This document shows, one piece after another, positions 9,151-17,942 of a stretch of 64,000 bases of DNA. The position numbers and the translations under genes were made by a program. Numbering within the stretch: the stretch's first letter is position 1; each line of letters starts with the position of its first letter. A model generated the notes under the pieces. The model searched no databases, was not told where the DNA came from, and saw only the letters and a list, made by a program, of their open reading frames with translations. Source of the DNA: Frigidibacter sp. (GTDB lineage Bacteria; Pseudomonadota; Alphaproteobacteria; Rhodobacterales; Rhodobacteraceae); contig NZ_JAUYTT010000008.1 in assembly GCF_030695035.1 (NCBI RefSeq), forward strand, positions 930,001 to 994,000. The letters are read 5' to 3'.

Positions 9151-9828
9151 ATGACCACCCTGCCCTCCACCCCCTACGCCTGGCCCTGGAATGGCGATCT
9201 GCGGCCCCAGAACACGGCGTTGATCATCATCGACATGCAGACCGATTTTTGCGGCGAGGGCGGCTATGTCGACCAGATGGGCTATGACCTGACGCTGACA
9301 CAGGCACCGATCGGCCCGATCAGGGCAGTGCTGGCGGCGATGCGTGCCAAGGGTTACCACATCCTGCACACGCGCGAGGGCCACCGCCCCGACCTGTCGG
9401 ACCTGCCGCCGAACAAGCGCTGGCGCAGCCGGCAGATCGGCGCGGGCATCGGTGATGACGGGCCCTGCGGCAAGATCCTGATCCGGGGTGAGCCAGGATG
9501 GGACATCATCCCCGAGCTCTATCCCATTGCCGGCGAGGCGATCATCGACAAACCCGGAAAGGGCAGCTTCTGCGCCACGGACCTTGAGCTGATCCTGCGC
9601 ACCCGCGGCATCGACAACCTGATCCTGACCGGGATCACCACCGATGTCTGCGTCTCCACCACCATGCGCGAGGCGAATGACCGCGGCTTTGAATGCCTGA
9701 TCCTGTCGGATTGCTGCGCGGCGACCGATCCGGGCAACCATACTGCCGCGCTGAAGATGGTCACCATGCAGGGCGGCGTCTTCGGGGCGGTGTCGGACAG
9801 CGCCACCCTGATCGAGGCGCTGCCATGA
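9151..9828 (+). CDS. biuH: Isochorismatase-like cysteine hydrolase, probable biuret hydrolase
   Basis: This 225-residue enzyme is of the isochorismatase-like hydrolase fold. The predicted catalytic triad is Asp28 (IIIDMQTDF), Lys134 ([10 protein letters not shown]) and Cys167 (GITTDVCV). The spacing between these (106 and 139) equals that of the published Asp36-Lys142-Cys175 triad of Rhizobium leguminosarum biuret hydrolase. The substrate-loop segment [14 protein letters not shown] is typical of the biuret/ureidoacrylate branch, and the [10 protein letters not shown]-terminal piece fits too. Biuret hydrolysis gives allophanate, the substrate of the AtzF homologue at 12392-14206 in the same operon. 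A ureidoacrylate hydrolase (RutB) role is less likely because no other rut gene is present. The stop overlaps the ATPase start. Confidence 0.78.
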   Translation: MTTLPSTPYAWPWNGDLRPQNTALIIIDMQTDFCGEGGYVDQMGYDLTLTQAPIGPIRAVLAAMRAKGYHILHTREGHRPDLSDLPPNKRWRSRQIGAGIGDDGPCGKILIRGEPGWDIIPELYPIAGEAIIDKPGKGSFCATDLELILRTRGIDNLILTGITTDVCVSTTMREANDRGFECLILSDCCAATDPGNHTAALKMVTMQGGVFGAVSDSATLIEALP

Positions 9829-11372
9829 AGCCCTCCCTGCACATCGTCGGCGCCGAGCCGATGCCCGAGGGCGCGTTGGCGGTCGAGACGCTTGGCATGA
9901 CCATGCGCTTTGGCAGCTTCACCGCGCTGGACAACGTGTCGGTCAAGGTGCCGGCGGGCACCTTCCACGCGCTTTTGGGCGAGAATGGCGCGGGCAAGTC
10001 CACGCTGGTGAAATGCATGATGGGCTTTTACCACGCGACTGCGGGCCAGATGCTGATCGGCGGGCGCGAGGCGGTGATCGGTGATCCGCGCGATGCCCAT
10101 AGCCTTGGTCTTGGCATGGTCTATCAGCATTTCACGCTGGTGCCCTCGCTGACCGTGGCCGAAAATCTGGTCATCAGCCGCCGCGACACGCCCGGCATCA
10201 TCGACTGGCCGCGCGAGCGCAAGGCGCTGGCCGAGTTCATGGAATACATGCCCTTCCGCGTGCCGCTGGATCAGCCGGTGATGCGGCTGGCCGCGGGCGA
10301 GAAGCAGAAACTTGAAATCCTCAAGCAGCTCTACCTTGGCCGCCGCTTCCTGATCCTGGACGAGCCGACCTCGGTGCTGACCCCGGATGAGGCAGACGAG
10401 GTGCTGGGGCATGTCCGCGCCCTGTGCTCGGCCGGCACGATCAGCGTGATGATGATCACCCACAAGTTCCGCGAGGTGACTGCCTTTGCCGATGACGTCT
10501 CGGTGCTGCGCCGGGGCAAGCTGGTGGGAGAGGGCTGCGTCAGGGATCTGTCACATGGCGACATGGCCGCGATGATGATCGGCGCCGAAAAGCCGCTTGT
10601 GCCTGCTGCGCGTGAGGGGATGGCGGGCGCCGAGGTGCTGCGGGTGCGCGGCGTGACGGCGCGGGACCGTTCCGGCCTCAAGGAAATCACCATCGACGAC
10701 CTGAAGGTCTGCGCCGGCGAGATCGTGGGCATTGCCGGCATCTCGGGCAATGGCCAGATGGAGCTGATGGAGGTGCTGACCGGCCAGCGCGCCGCCAGTG
10801 CCGGCGTGGTGGAGGTCAAGGGCCAGCCCTACCGCGCCACGCGCGACCAAAGTCAGGCGCTGGCCGTGCGCTACCTGCCCGAGGAGCCGCTGAAGAACGC
10901 CTGCGCCGGGCGGCTGAGCGTGGTGGAGAACATCGCCTTCCGCAGCTTTGACCGCAGCGAAACCGGCCGCCGCTTCTGGCTGTCCGGCGCCGAGATGCGC
11001 AAGCGCGGGGTGGATCTGATTGCGGCCTTCAAGGTTCGCACCGCCTCGCCCGATGCGCCCATCGCCTCGCTGTCGGGGGGCAATGTGCAACGCGCGGTGC
11101 TGGCGCGGGAGCTGACGGGCAAGGTCGATCTGCTGGTCATCTCAAACCCCTGCTTCGGGCTGGATTTCTCGGCTGTGGCCGACATCCGGGCGCGGATCGT
11201 GGCGGCCCGGAACGCCGGCTGCGCGGTGCTGCTGATGAGCGAGGATCTGGACGAGGTGATGGAACTGTCCGACCGCATCCTTGTCATGTCCGAGGGCCGC
11301 ATCGCCTATGAGGTGGCGGCGGCCCATGCCGACCTTGCCACCATCGGGCACCACATGGGAGGGCACGCCTGA
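9825..11372 (+). CDS. ABC transporter ATP-binding protein with two NBDs, BMP-associated (YufO-like)
   Basis: The 515-residue protein starts at the ATG overlapping the previous stop. It carries two nucleotide-binding domains. NBD1 has an intact Walker A (GENGAGKST, about residue 52), a signature variant ([12 protein letters not shown]) and Walker B ([15 protein letters not shown]). NBD2, from about residue 270, has a degenerate Walker A ([14 protein letters not shown]) and [18 protein letters not shown]. This asymmetry is normal for YufO/RbsA-type ATPases. It energises the BMP importer encoded at 5982-9143. Its position between the two hydrolase genes, overlapping both, argues that importer and enzymes are one functional unit. 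Confidence 0.93.
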   Translation: MKPSLHIVGAEPMPEGALAVETLGMTMRFGSFTALDNVSVKVPAGTFHALLGENGAGKSTLVKCMMGFYHATAGQMLIGGREAVIGDPRDAHSLGLGMVYQHFTLVPSLTVAENLVISRRDTPGIIDWPRERKALAEFMEYMPFRVPLDQPVMRLAAGEKQKLEILKQLYLGRRFLILDEPTSVLTPDEADEVLGHVRALCSAGTISVMMITHKFREVTAFADDVSVLRRGKLVGEGCVRDLSHGDMAAMMIGAEKPLVPAAREGMAGAEVLRVRGVTARDRSGLKEITIDDLKVCAGEIVGIAGISGNGQMELMEVLTGQRAASAGVVEVKGQPYRATRDQSQALAVRYLPEEPLKNACAGRLSVVENIAFRSFDRSETGRRFWLSGAEMRKRGVDLIAAFKVRTASPDAPIASLSGGNVQRAVLARELTGKVDLLVISNPCFGLDFSAVADIRARIVAARNAGCAVLLMSEDLDEVMELSDRILVMSEGRIAYEVAAAHADLATIGHHMGGHA

Positions 11373-12049
11373 TGGCCAGCATTCCGGGCGCCCTGCCCTT
11401 CGCCTTTGACCTCGACCCGGCCAGCACCGCGCTGATCGTGATCGACATGCAGCGCGACTTCATCGAACCGGGCGGCTTTGGCGCCAGCCTTGGCAATGAC
11501 GTGACGCGGCTGCAGGCGATCATCCCCACCGTGGCCGCCCTTCTGCTGGCCGCGCGCCAGGCGGGCCTGCCGGTGATCCACACCCGTGAATGCCACCGGC
11601 CCGACCTGTCGGACCTGCCGCCCGCCAAGCGGGACCGCGGCACCCCCACCTTGCGCATCGGCGATCCCGGGCCGATGGGCCGCGTCCTGATCGCCGGCGA
11701 GCCGGGCGCCGATATCGTGCCAGAGCTCGCTCCCCTGCCCGGAGAGATCGTGCTCGACAAGCCCGGCAAGGGTGCCTTCTACGCCACCCCGCTTTCGGAC
11801 CACCTCGCCCAGTTTGGCACCAAGGCCCTGATCTTCGCCGGCGTCACCACCGAGGTTTGCGTGCAGACCACCATGCGCGAGGCGAATGACCGCGGCTTCG
11901 TTTGCCTGCTGGCAGAGGATGCCACCGAAAGCTACTTCCCCGCCTTCAAGGCCGCGGCGGTCGAGATGATCCGCGCGCAGGGCGGCATCGTCGGCTGGAC
12001 GGCGACGACCGCCGAGATTGCCGCGGCGCTGACGGGGGGCACGGCATGA
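11372..12049 (+). CDS. Second isochorismatase-like cysteine hydrolase, candidate triuret hydrolase
   Basis: This 225-residue paralogue of the enzyme at 9151 has predicted triad residues Asp25 (IVIDMQRDF), Lys130 ([10 protein letters not shown]) and Cys163 (GVTTEVCV). The same [13 protein letters not shown] loop follows HTREC. It differs around the substrate pocket: REC for REG before the loop, RDRGTP for RWRSRQ after it, and AFYATP for SFCATD. A biuH paralogue next to biuH matches the arrangement reported for the triuret hydrolase TrtA in Herbaspirillum, so triuret is my leading guess. A different ureide or carbamate substrate is possible. ATG overlaps the ATPase stop by 1 bp, and its own stop overlaps the cupin start. 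Confidence 0.72.
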   Translation: MASIPGALPFAFDLDPASTALIVIDMQRDFIEPGGFGASLGNDVTRLQAIIPTVAALLLAARQAGLPVIHTRECHRPDLSDLPPAKRDRGTPTLRIGDPGPMGRVLIAGEPGADIVPELAPLPGEIVLDKPGKGAFYATPLSDHLAQFGTKALIFAGVTTEVCVQTTMREANDRGFVCLLAEDATESYFPAFKAAAVEMIRAQGGIVGWTATTAEIAAALTGGTA

Positions 12050-12378
12050 CGGCTCCGATGATCTTCCCGGACCTTCTGGCAAGCTGGCAGGGCCGCGCGT
12101 TTCAGCCCTTCCGCGACGGGGTGGAGATCTGCCCGCTGCTGGAGGGCGCCCCCGGCGTGGCGCTGCTGCGCTATGCCCCGGGCGCCGGCGTGCCGCGCCA
12201 TCTGCATCCGGGGCTGGAAACGATCCTGGTGCTGGAGGGCGTGCAAAGCGACGAGCGCGGCGACTATCCCGCCGGCACCCTGATCCTGAACCCCGAGGGA
12301 ACGGCCCATTCCGTGTGGTCGGTGCCGGGCTGCACCGTGCTGATCCAGTGGAACCGCCCCGTGGAATTCCTGCCCTGA
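12046..12378 (+). CDS. Small cupin-domain protein
   Basis: The 110-residue protein is a single cupin barrel. Motif 1 is seen as [21 protein letters not shown] (His-x-His then Glu) and motif 2 as [11 protein letters not shown], so a metal site is plausible. It resembles ChrR/anti-sigma-type and quercetinase-like small cupins. The ATG overlaps the hydrolase stop (ATGA). An alternative in-frame ATG lies at 12058. Its role between a hydrolase and allophanate hydrolase is not obvious: it may be an auxiliary enzyme acting on an unstable intermediate, or a ligand-binding protein. No signal peptide is present. Confidence 0.8.
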   Translation: MTAPMIFPDLLASWQGRAFQPFRDGVEICPLLEGAPGVALLRYAPGAGVPRHLHPGLETILVLEGVQSDERGDYPAGTLILNPEGTAHSVWSVPGCTVLIQWNRPVEFLP

Positions 12379-12391
12379 AGAAGTGACCGAC

Positions 12392-14206
12392 ATGACCCTG
12401 ACCCCCCTTGCCGCGCTGTCCTTCGACATCGCCAGCCTGCACGCCGCGTATGCTGCGGGCGCCTCGCCCGCGGATGTGCTGTGCGAGGCCTTTGCCCGGA
12501 TCGCCGCGGCCGAGGATCCGGCGATCTTCATCCACCTGCGCAGCGTGGATGACGCCGTGGCCGAGGCAGAGGGCCTGCCGCCCTTCGACCCGGCGGCCTT
12601 CCCGCTGTGGGGCGTGCCCTTCGCCATCAAGGACAATATCGACGTGGCGGGGGCGCCAACCACCGCTGCCTGCCCGGCCTTTGCCTATCTGCCGGACGAG
12701 GACGCGTTCGTGGTGGCACGGCTGCGCGCGGCGGGCGCGATCTGGCTGGGCAAGACCAACCTTGACCAATTCGCCACCGGCCTTGTCGGCGTGCGCTCGC
12801 CCTACGGGGTGCCGCGCAACGCACTCGATCCGCAGATCGTGCCCGGCGGCTCGTCCAGCGGGTCGGCGGTGGCGGTTGCGCGCGGGCTGGTCAGCTTCGC
12901 GCTTGGCACCGACACGGCGGGCTCGGGCCGGGTGCCGGCGGCGCTGAACAATATCGTGGGGCTGAAGCCCTCGCTGGGGGCCCTGTCCGGGACGGGCATG
13001 GTGCCGGCATGCCGGACGCTCGACACGATCTCAGTCTTCGGGCTGACGGTCGATGATGCCTGGACAGCCACCCGTGCCGCCTGCGCCTTTGACGCGGCCG
13101 ACCCGTGGTCGCGCCCGGTGCCGATGTCGGCGCTGCCCGGCACGCCGCAGGGGCTGAGCATCGGCATTCCGGATGCGGCGTCGATAGAGTTTTTCGGTGA
13201 CGCGGCGCAGGCAGAGGCTTTCGCGGCCGCAACTGAAACCCTGCGCAGCATGGGCCACAGTGTGCGCGAGATCGACTTCACCCCGTTCTACGATGTCGCA
13301 AAGCTGCTTTATGACGGGGCCTGGGTCGCCGAGCGCATGGCCGCGGTGGAGCCGCTGTTCCGCGCGGACCCCGGCGCCTTTCATCCGGTGACCGCGCAGA
13401 TCATCGGCGCGGCCGACCGCCTGTCAGCCGCCGATGCCTTCCGCGGCCTCTACCGGCTTGCGGCGCTGAAGCGGGTGGCGGCCGCGGCGATGGCGGGGCT
13501 GGATCTGCTGGCGGTGCCCACGATCCCGACCTTCTACACATTGGCAGACCTCACGGCCGATCCCATCGGCCCGAACAGCCGCCTTGGCACCTACACCAAT
13601 TTCGTCAATCTTCTGGACCTCTGCGGCATCGCCGTACCCACCGGCCCGCGCCGCGACGGGCCGCCGGGCAGCGTGACGCTGCTGGCGCGCGGAGGGCAGG
13701 ATGCGCTGGCGGCAAGTCTCGCCCGAAGCCTTCATGGCCGGGCCGCCCGCGACATGGGCGCCACTGGCCATCCACTGCCCCCGGCGGCGGCGCTTGGGCC
13801 GCAGGCTCTGCCATCAGAACTGCCACTGGTGCTTGTCGGCGCGCATATGGCGGGGCTGCCGCTGAACCCGCAGATCACCGCGCTTGGCGGCCGGTTCCTG
13901 ACGCAGACCAAAACGGCGCCGCATTACCGGCTCTACCGGCTGAAGGGGGCGCCGCCCGCCCGCCCCGGCCTGATCCGCAGCGAAACAGGCGCCGCCGCCA
14001 TCGACGTCGAGGTCTGGGCGCTGCCACTGGCGCGGGTGGGGGAGTTTCTGGCGGCAATCCCCTCGCCGCTCGGCCTCGGCCGGGTGGAACTGGCGGATGG
14101 CAGCCTCGTCACCGGCTTTCTGGCCGAACCCTTCGGCCTTGCCGGCGCCGAGGAGATCACCGCCTTGGGGGGCTGGCGCGCCTTCCTTGCCGCCGGGACC
14201 GGCTGA
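12392..14206 (+). CDS. atzF: Allophanate hydrolase, AtzF type
   Basis: The 604-residue protein is an amidase-signature hydrolase with a separate C-terminal domain, as in AtzF. I preferred ATG 12392 over the GTG at 12383 because GAAGAAG lies about 8 bp before the ATG. Amidase landmarks (numbered from 12392) are Lys80 in AIKDNIDVAG, the Gly/Ser-rich GGSSSGSAVAVA near 152-163, and the nucleophile serine near 178 in DTAGSGRVP. The C-terminal domain (about 465-604, from LPLVLVGAHMAGLPLNPQ) matches the allophanate hydrolase C-terminal fold. The reaction is allophanate to ammonia and CO2, completing biuret breakdown. It lacks the biotin-dependent urea carboxylase partner, which fits a biuret rather than a urea route. 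Confidence 0.92.
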   Translation: MTLTPLAALSFDIASLHAAYAAGASPADVLCEAFARIAAAEDPAIFIHLRSVDDAVAEAEGLPPFDPAAFPLWGVPFAIKDNIDVAGAPTTAACPAFAYLPDEDAFVVARLRAAGAIWLGKTNLDQFATGLVGVRSPYGVPRNALDPQIVPGGSSSGSAVAVARGLVSFALGTDTAGSGRVPAALNNIVGLKPSLGALSGTGMVPACRTLDTISVFGLTVDDAWTATRAACAFDAADPWSRPVPMSALPGTPQGLSIGIPDAASIEFFGDAAQAEAFAAATETLRSMGHSVREIDFTPFYDVAKLLYDGAWVAERMAAVEPLFRADPGAFHPVTAQIIGAADRLSAADAFRGLYRLAALKRVAAAAMAGLDLLAVPTIPTFYTLADLTADPIGPNSRLGTYTNFVNLLDLCGIAVPTGPRRDGPPGSVTLLARGGQDALAASLARSLHGRAARDMGATGHPLPPAAALGPQALPSELPLVLVGAHMAGLPLNPQITALGGRFLTQTKTAPHYRLYRLKGAPPARPGLIRSETGAAAIDVEVWALPLARVGEFLAAIPSPLGLGRVELADGSLVTGFLAEPFGLAGAEEITALGGWRAFLAAGTG

Positions 14207-14214
14207 GCCGCTCC

Positions 14215-14460
14215 TTAGTCGCCCGAGGCATAGAGCAGCGCGATATCGCGGTGATAGAGCTCGCAGGGCCCGATCTGGGCCCGCAGGACGGCCTGGACCG
14301 GTTCCAGCACCACGGCGCAGCCATTGGCAAACCGGAACTCGCGGTCGCCGTTTGACAGGCGGCTCTGGACCGGCACCTCATCCATCGGGCGGGTGGTTGT
14401 CGTTTCGGTCTGGGTGCAGGCGGCGACAAGCAGCAGCAAGACAAGCGGGATTGATTTCAT
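14215..14460 (-). CDS. Small lipoprotein of unknown function
   Basis: The 81-residue product has a short lipoprotein signal (MKSIPLVLLLLVAAC) with the lipobox cysteine at residue 15, followed by a Thr-rich linker (TQTETTTTRPMDE). The mature part contains two more cysteines (ANGCAVVLEP and IGPCELYH) that could form a disulfide in the periplasm. It is convergent with atzF (8 bp apart), so it is a separate unit. I do not recognise the family. Confidence 0.65.
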   Translation of the reverse strand: MKSIPLVLLLLVAACTQTETTTTRPMDEVPVQSRLSNGDREFRFANGCAVVLEPVQAVLRAQIGPCELYHRDIALLYASGD

Positions 14461-14562
14461 CTATCGGTCCTCCGGGTTCCAAGGCCTAACGAAGATGTGA
14501 GCCTCTGGTTCAATGCGCCGCCCGCCGCAGGTACCCTTAGGCGGAAAAGCGCCGGGGCAGCC

Positions 14563-15918
14563 TCAGCCCGCGCGCACCACCACCCGGTTGCGGCCGCCGG
14601 CCTTCGCCTCATAGAGGGCCCCATCGGCCACGCGGATCAGCGCTTCGGGGGCGGCGGGCGCGGCGCAGAAGGCCATGCCGAAGCTGAGCGTGACGGCGAT
14701 TCCCGCGCCACCTTCCGCACATTCCGCCTCAAACGCCGCGGCGATGGCAAGGCGCAGACGTTCGGCCACAGCGGCGGCGGCGGCGGGGCCGGCATCGTTC
14801 AGAATCAGCGCAAATTCCTCGCCGCCATAGCGGAACACAAGGTCATCGGCCCGGGCCTCGGCCACCAGCACCTCTGCCACCCGGCGCAGCACCCGGTCGC
14901 CCTCGACATGGCCATAAGTGTCATTGATCCGCTTGAAATGATCGACATCGCCCATCAGCAGCGCAAAGCCCGGCTGTCCCGCCGTCAGCGCCCCCAGCCG
15001 CGCCCCAAGCGCCGCGTCGAACTCGCGCCGGTTCAGCAGCGAGGTCAGCCCGTCGCGCCGCGCATGATCGGCCAGTTGCTCGCGCTGCTGCTGAATGGTG
15101 CGGGTCATGGTGTTGAAAGCCTCGGCCACGGCGGCCAGCTCGGGCGGGACGGTGATGTGCACAGGTATTTCGTGGTGGCCCGAGGCGAAGCGCTCTGCCC
15201 CCGCCACCAGTTCATCGGCGCTGAGCACGATGGCACGGTTCACGATGAAGGCGCCGATCCCCATCATCCCCAGCGACAGCAAGATTGCGCCAAGCGCGCC
15301 CAGTTCCAGCCGCTGGAAAGCAAGCAGCGCCGCGGCATGGTTGGTCTCGCCCGCAATGCGCATCTGGTCGAGCACGGCTTCAAGCTGGCGCGCGGCGACG
15401 GGAAATTCCCGTTCCACCGCCAGCACCTGTTCCAGATCGGTGACGCTGCGCCCAAGGCTCTCGCGGGGCCGCGCCAGCACCTCGGCGGCATCGGCCGAGG
15501 CCCGCGTCCACTCCTGCCGCGCCACCGCGACCTGTTCGGCGTTTTCCGGCGCCACCGCAACCTCGATCCGCGCGAACTGTGCCTCGACCCGGGCCCGGGC
15601 CGCTTCGAAGGCATCACGCTGTGCGAGCTCGCCAGTCAGCACATAGGCATTCACCGCTTCGGTGATCGTCCAGTAGTCGCCCTGGATCCGTTCAAGGCTG
15701 ATCAGCAGATCATGCTGGCGGGTCAACACATCGCGGAACGGCTGCACAACGGTCTGGTGATAGACCGCATAGCCAATGGCGCTGCTGACCAGCAGCGGCA
15801 GCACGGCACAGACCATCGCCAGCGCAATCCAGCTGCGCAGCGACTGGCGGCGGAAGAACCGCATCGGGCGGCTCATCGAGGTCCCAGTCGGGACGGCGGC
15901 CGGGGGGTGCAGGGTCAT
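14563..15918 (-). CDS. Membrane-bound GGDEF protein (CHASE3-like sensor, HAMP, diguanylate cyclase)
   Basis: The 451-residue protein has an N-terminal membrane helix (SWIALAMVCAVLPLLVSSAI), then a helical periplasmic sensor of about 150 residues. A second helix (GALGAILLSLGMMGIGAFIV) leads into a HAMP segment (SADELVAGAERFASGHHEIP), and a GGDEF domain occupies about residues 285-445. The active site is GGEEF and an RxxD (RADD) inhibitory site sits five residues ahead, so it is probably an active, feedback-inhibited cyclase. Alternative starts at 15876 (MSRPMRFFRR) are possible. It is the second cyclase in this window. It is monocistronic, with non-coding DNA on both sides. Confidence 0.9.
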   Translation of the reverse strand: MTLHPPAAVPTGTSMSRPMRFFRRQSLRSWIALAMVCAVLPLLVSSAIGYAVYHQTVVQPFRDVLTRQHDLLISLERIQGDYWTITEAVNAYVLTGELAQRDAFEAARARVEAQFARIEVAVAPENAEQVAVARQEWTRASADAAEVLARPRESLGRSVTDLEQVLAVEREFPVAARQLEAVLDQMRIAGETNHAAALLAFQRLELGALGAILLSLGMMGIGAFIVNRAIVLSADELVAGAERFASGHHEIPVHITVPPELAAVAEAFNTMTRTIQQQREQLADHARRDGLTSLLNRREFDAALGARLGALTAGQPGFALLMGDVDHFKRINDTYGHVEGDRVLRRVAEVLVAEARADDLVFRYGGEEFALILNDAGPAAAAAVAERLRLAIAAAFEAECAEGGAGIAVTLSFGMAFCAAPAAPEALIRVADGALYEAKAGGRNRVVVRAG

Positions 15919-16110
15919 GTGTCTTCGCCAGTTCGGGTGGTTGCCTCAGGGTCGGGGGGGGTATCACCACAAGGTTTCCACAGCGTCAAGCGCTGCGGAC
16001 AAAGCCCCCGCGCCAGCCCTCCCTGCAGACCACGGACACACAACACCCCTCAACCCTTATCACGGCTCGGGGTACGGAGCATCGGTTTTCGGGCGCGTCC
16101 CGACGGCGGC

Positions 16111-16890
16111 CTACCCCAGCCGCGCCGCCTGCGGCAGCAGCCAGATGCCACCTGGCGGCGCGGTGTTCACGCAAAGCTGGCAGCGATAGGCGCCCGACAG
16201 CAGCGGGTCCGTCATCACCTCGGCCGGGCGGCCGGCGGCGGCGATGCGGCCCTCGGCCATCAGCACCATGCGGTCGGCATGCATCGCGGTCAGGTTCAGG
16301 TCATGCATCACCGCGACCACGCCGCCCCCCGCATCGGCAAAGCGGCGCAGGACCGACATCACCTGCAACTGGTGCCCGATATCCAAGCTGGCGACGGGTT
16401 CATCGACGAACAGCCAGCACGGATACTCTGCCCGCCGCGCCTGCCAGACCTGCGCGCGCACCCGCGCCAGATGCCCCCGCGCCTGCTCGCCGCCCGACAT
16501 GTCCTGGAAGAAGCCGTCGATCTTGGCCGACAGACCCACCTCCTCCACCGCCGCCTCGACGATGCCGGGCAGATGCGCGGCATGGCCCGCCTCATGCCCC
16601 ATCCGCACGATCTCGCGCAGCGTGAACGGGAAGCCCACCGCCGTGGCCTGCGGCAGCACCGCCCGGCGCAGCGCGAGTTGCCGGGGCGAGAGGTCGGCGA
16701 GCCGCACCCCATCGAGGCTGATCGAGCCCGGCCCCGGCAGATCGCGCGTCAGCCGGCGCAGCAGCGTTGTCTTGCCCGACCCGTTCGGCCCGACGATGGC
16801 GGTGATATGGCCGGGGCGCGCCTCGAACTCGACCCCGTGCAGGACATCGCGCCCGCCAAGGCTCGCCCCCAGATCGGCTGCCAGAAGCAT
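16111..16890 (-). CDS. hmuV: Haem ABC transporter ATP-binding protein
   Basis: I chose the ATG at 16890 (MLLAADLGASLGGRDVLHGV); a longer frame only adds a basic stretch from the overlapping gene. The 259-residue protein has Walker A GPNGSGKTT, signature MSGGEQARGHLARV, Walker B CWLFVDEPVASLD and the H-loop VMHDLNLT. The insert between signature and Walker B (RAQVWQARRAEYP) is typical of HmuV. It energises the haem permease HmuU encoded just upstream and is the last gene of the hmuRSTUV operon. Confidence 0.95.
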   Translation of the reverse strand: MLLAADLGASLGGRDVLHGVEFEARPGHITAIVGPNGSGKTTLLRRLTRDLPGPGSISLDGVRLADLSPRQLALRRAVLPQATAVGFPFTLREIVRMGHEAGHAAHLPGIVEAAVEEVGLSAKIDGFFQDMSGGEQARGHLARVRAQVWQARRAEYPCWLFVDEPVASLDIGHQLQVMSVLRRFADAGGGVVAVMHDLNLTAMHADRMVLMAEGRIAAAGRPAEVMTDPLLSGAYRCQLCVNTAPPGGIWLLPQAARLG

Positions 16891-16891
16891 C

Positions 16892-17941
16892 TCAGATCTC
16901 CATCGTGGCGCGGCGCGCGAGCAAGATCCACAGGAACACCGGCGCACCGATCAGCGCCATGATGATGCCGATGGGCAGTTCGGCGGGGGCGACCACGACG
17001 CGCGAGAAGGTGTCAGCGCCGATCAGCAGCGTTGCCCCGAACAGCGCCGCGGCGGGCAGCAGCGTGCGATGGTCCGGCCCGATGGCAAGGCGCAGGATAT
17101 GCGGCACCACGATGCCGACAAAGCCGATCCCGCCCGACACCGCGACCGAGGCGCCGGTCATCGCCGCCACCGCAAGGATCGCGCCGCGCTTGACCGCCTC
17201 CACCGGCACGCCCAGATGCCGCGCCACCGCCTCGCCAAGCGCCATCGCGTTCAACCCGCGCGCGAGGAACGGCGCGGCGGCGAGCCCGGCGATCAGCACC
17301 GGCGCGGCGGCCCAGACCTTGACCCAGTTCGCGCCCGCCAGCGAGCCGAGGCCCCAGAAGGTCAGGTCGCGCAGCTGATTGTCATCGGCCAGATAGATCA
17401 GGATCCCCGTCGCCGCCCCCGCCAGCGCCCCGAGCACGATCCCAGCCAGCAGCATGGTGGCAATGGACGTGTGGCCGCGCAGGCTGGCAACGCGGTAGAG
17501 GATCAGCGTGGTCGCCCATCCGCCGAAGAAGGCGAAGAGCGAGACCATGTACATCCCCGTCACCGCCTGAACCGCCGCGGGCATCACGCCCCCCAGCACG
17601 ATGGCGATCACCGCGCCAAGCCCGGCGCCCGCCCCGACCCCGACCAGCCCCGGATCGGCCAGCGGGTTGCGGAACAGCCCCTGCATCAGCGCCCCCGACA
17701 CCGCCAGCGCCGCGCCGACCAGCATCCCCAGGATCAACCGCGGCAGGCGGATATCCAGCAAGATCGCCCGCTCGGCCGGGTTCAGATCGCGGGTGAACAG
17801 CTCCCAGGGCAGCAGTCCCGAGGCGCCGATGCTGAGGCTGAGGCAGGCCATCGCCGCCAGCAGCAGCGCAAGGCCCGTCGTGACCGCAGGCACCGCAAGG
17901 CGCGGCGCCCGGATGGCGGGGGTGAAGGGGATAGCGGTCAT
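16892..17941 (-). CDS. hmuU: Haem ABC transporter permease
   Basis: The 349-residue FecCD-family permease has about ten hydrophobic segments. Conserved pieces are DIRLPRLILGMLVGAALAVSG, NPLADPGLVGVGAGAGLGAV, the GFVGIVVPHILRL coupling-helix region and the C-terminal PAELPIGIIMALIGAPVFLW. The ATG at 17941 lies beside the hmuT stop, which it slightly overlaps. It moves haem from HmuT across the inner membrane using HmuV. Confidence 0.95.
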   Translation of the reverse strand: MTAIPFTPAIRAPRLAVPAVTTGLALLLAAMACLSLSIGASGLLPWELFTRDLNPAERAILLDIRLPRLILGMLVGAALAVSGALMQGLFRNPLADPGLVGVGAGAGLGAVIAIVLGGVMPAAVQAVTGMYMVSLFAFFGGWATTLILYRVASLRGHTSIATMLLAGIVLGALAGAATGILIYLADDNQLRDLTFWGLGSLAGANWVKVWAAAPVLIAGLAAAPFLARGLNAMALGEAVARHLGVPVEAVKRGAILAVAAMTGASVAVSGGIGFVGIVVPHILRLAIGPDHRTLLPAAALFGATLLIGADTFSRVVVAPAELPIGIIMALIGAPVFLWILLARRATMEI

Positions 17942-17942
17942 C

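Noticed and set aside
5982-14206. Operon as a pyrimidine (rut) or urea carboxylase pathway
   Set aside because: No other rut gene and no biotin-dependent urea carboxylase are present; AtzF with a biuret-hydrolase-like triad fits biuret better.
14497-16962. Plus-strand open frame of 821 codons over the GGDEF and hmuV genes
   Set aside because: It is a complementary-frame shadow; both minus-strand genes have full family motifs and the plus frame has none.
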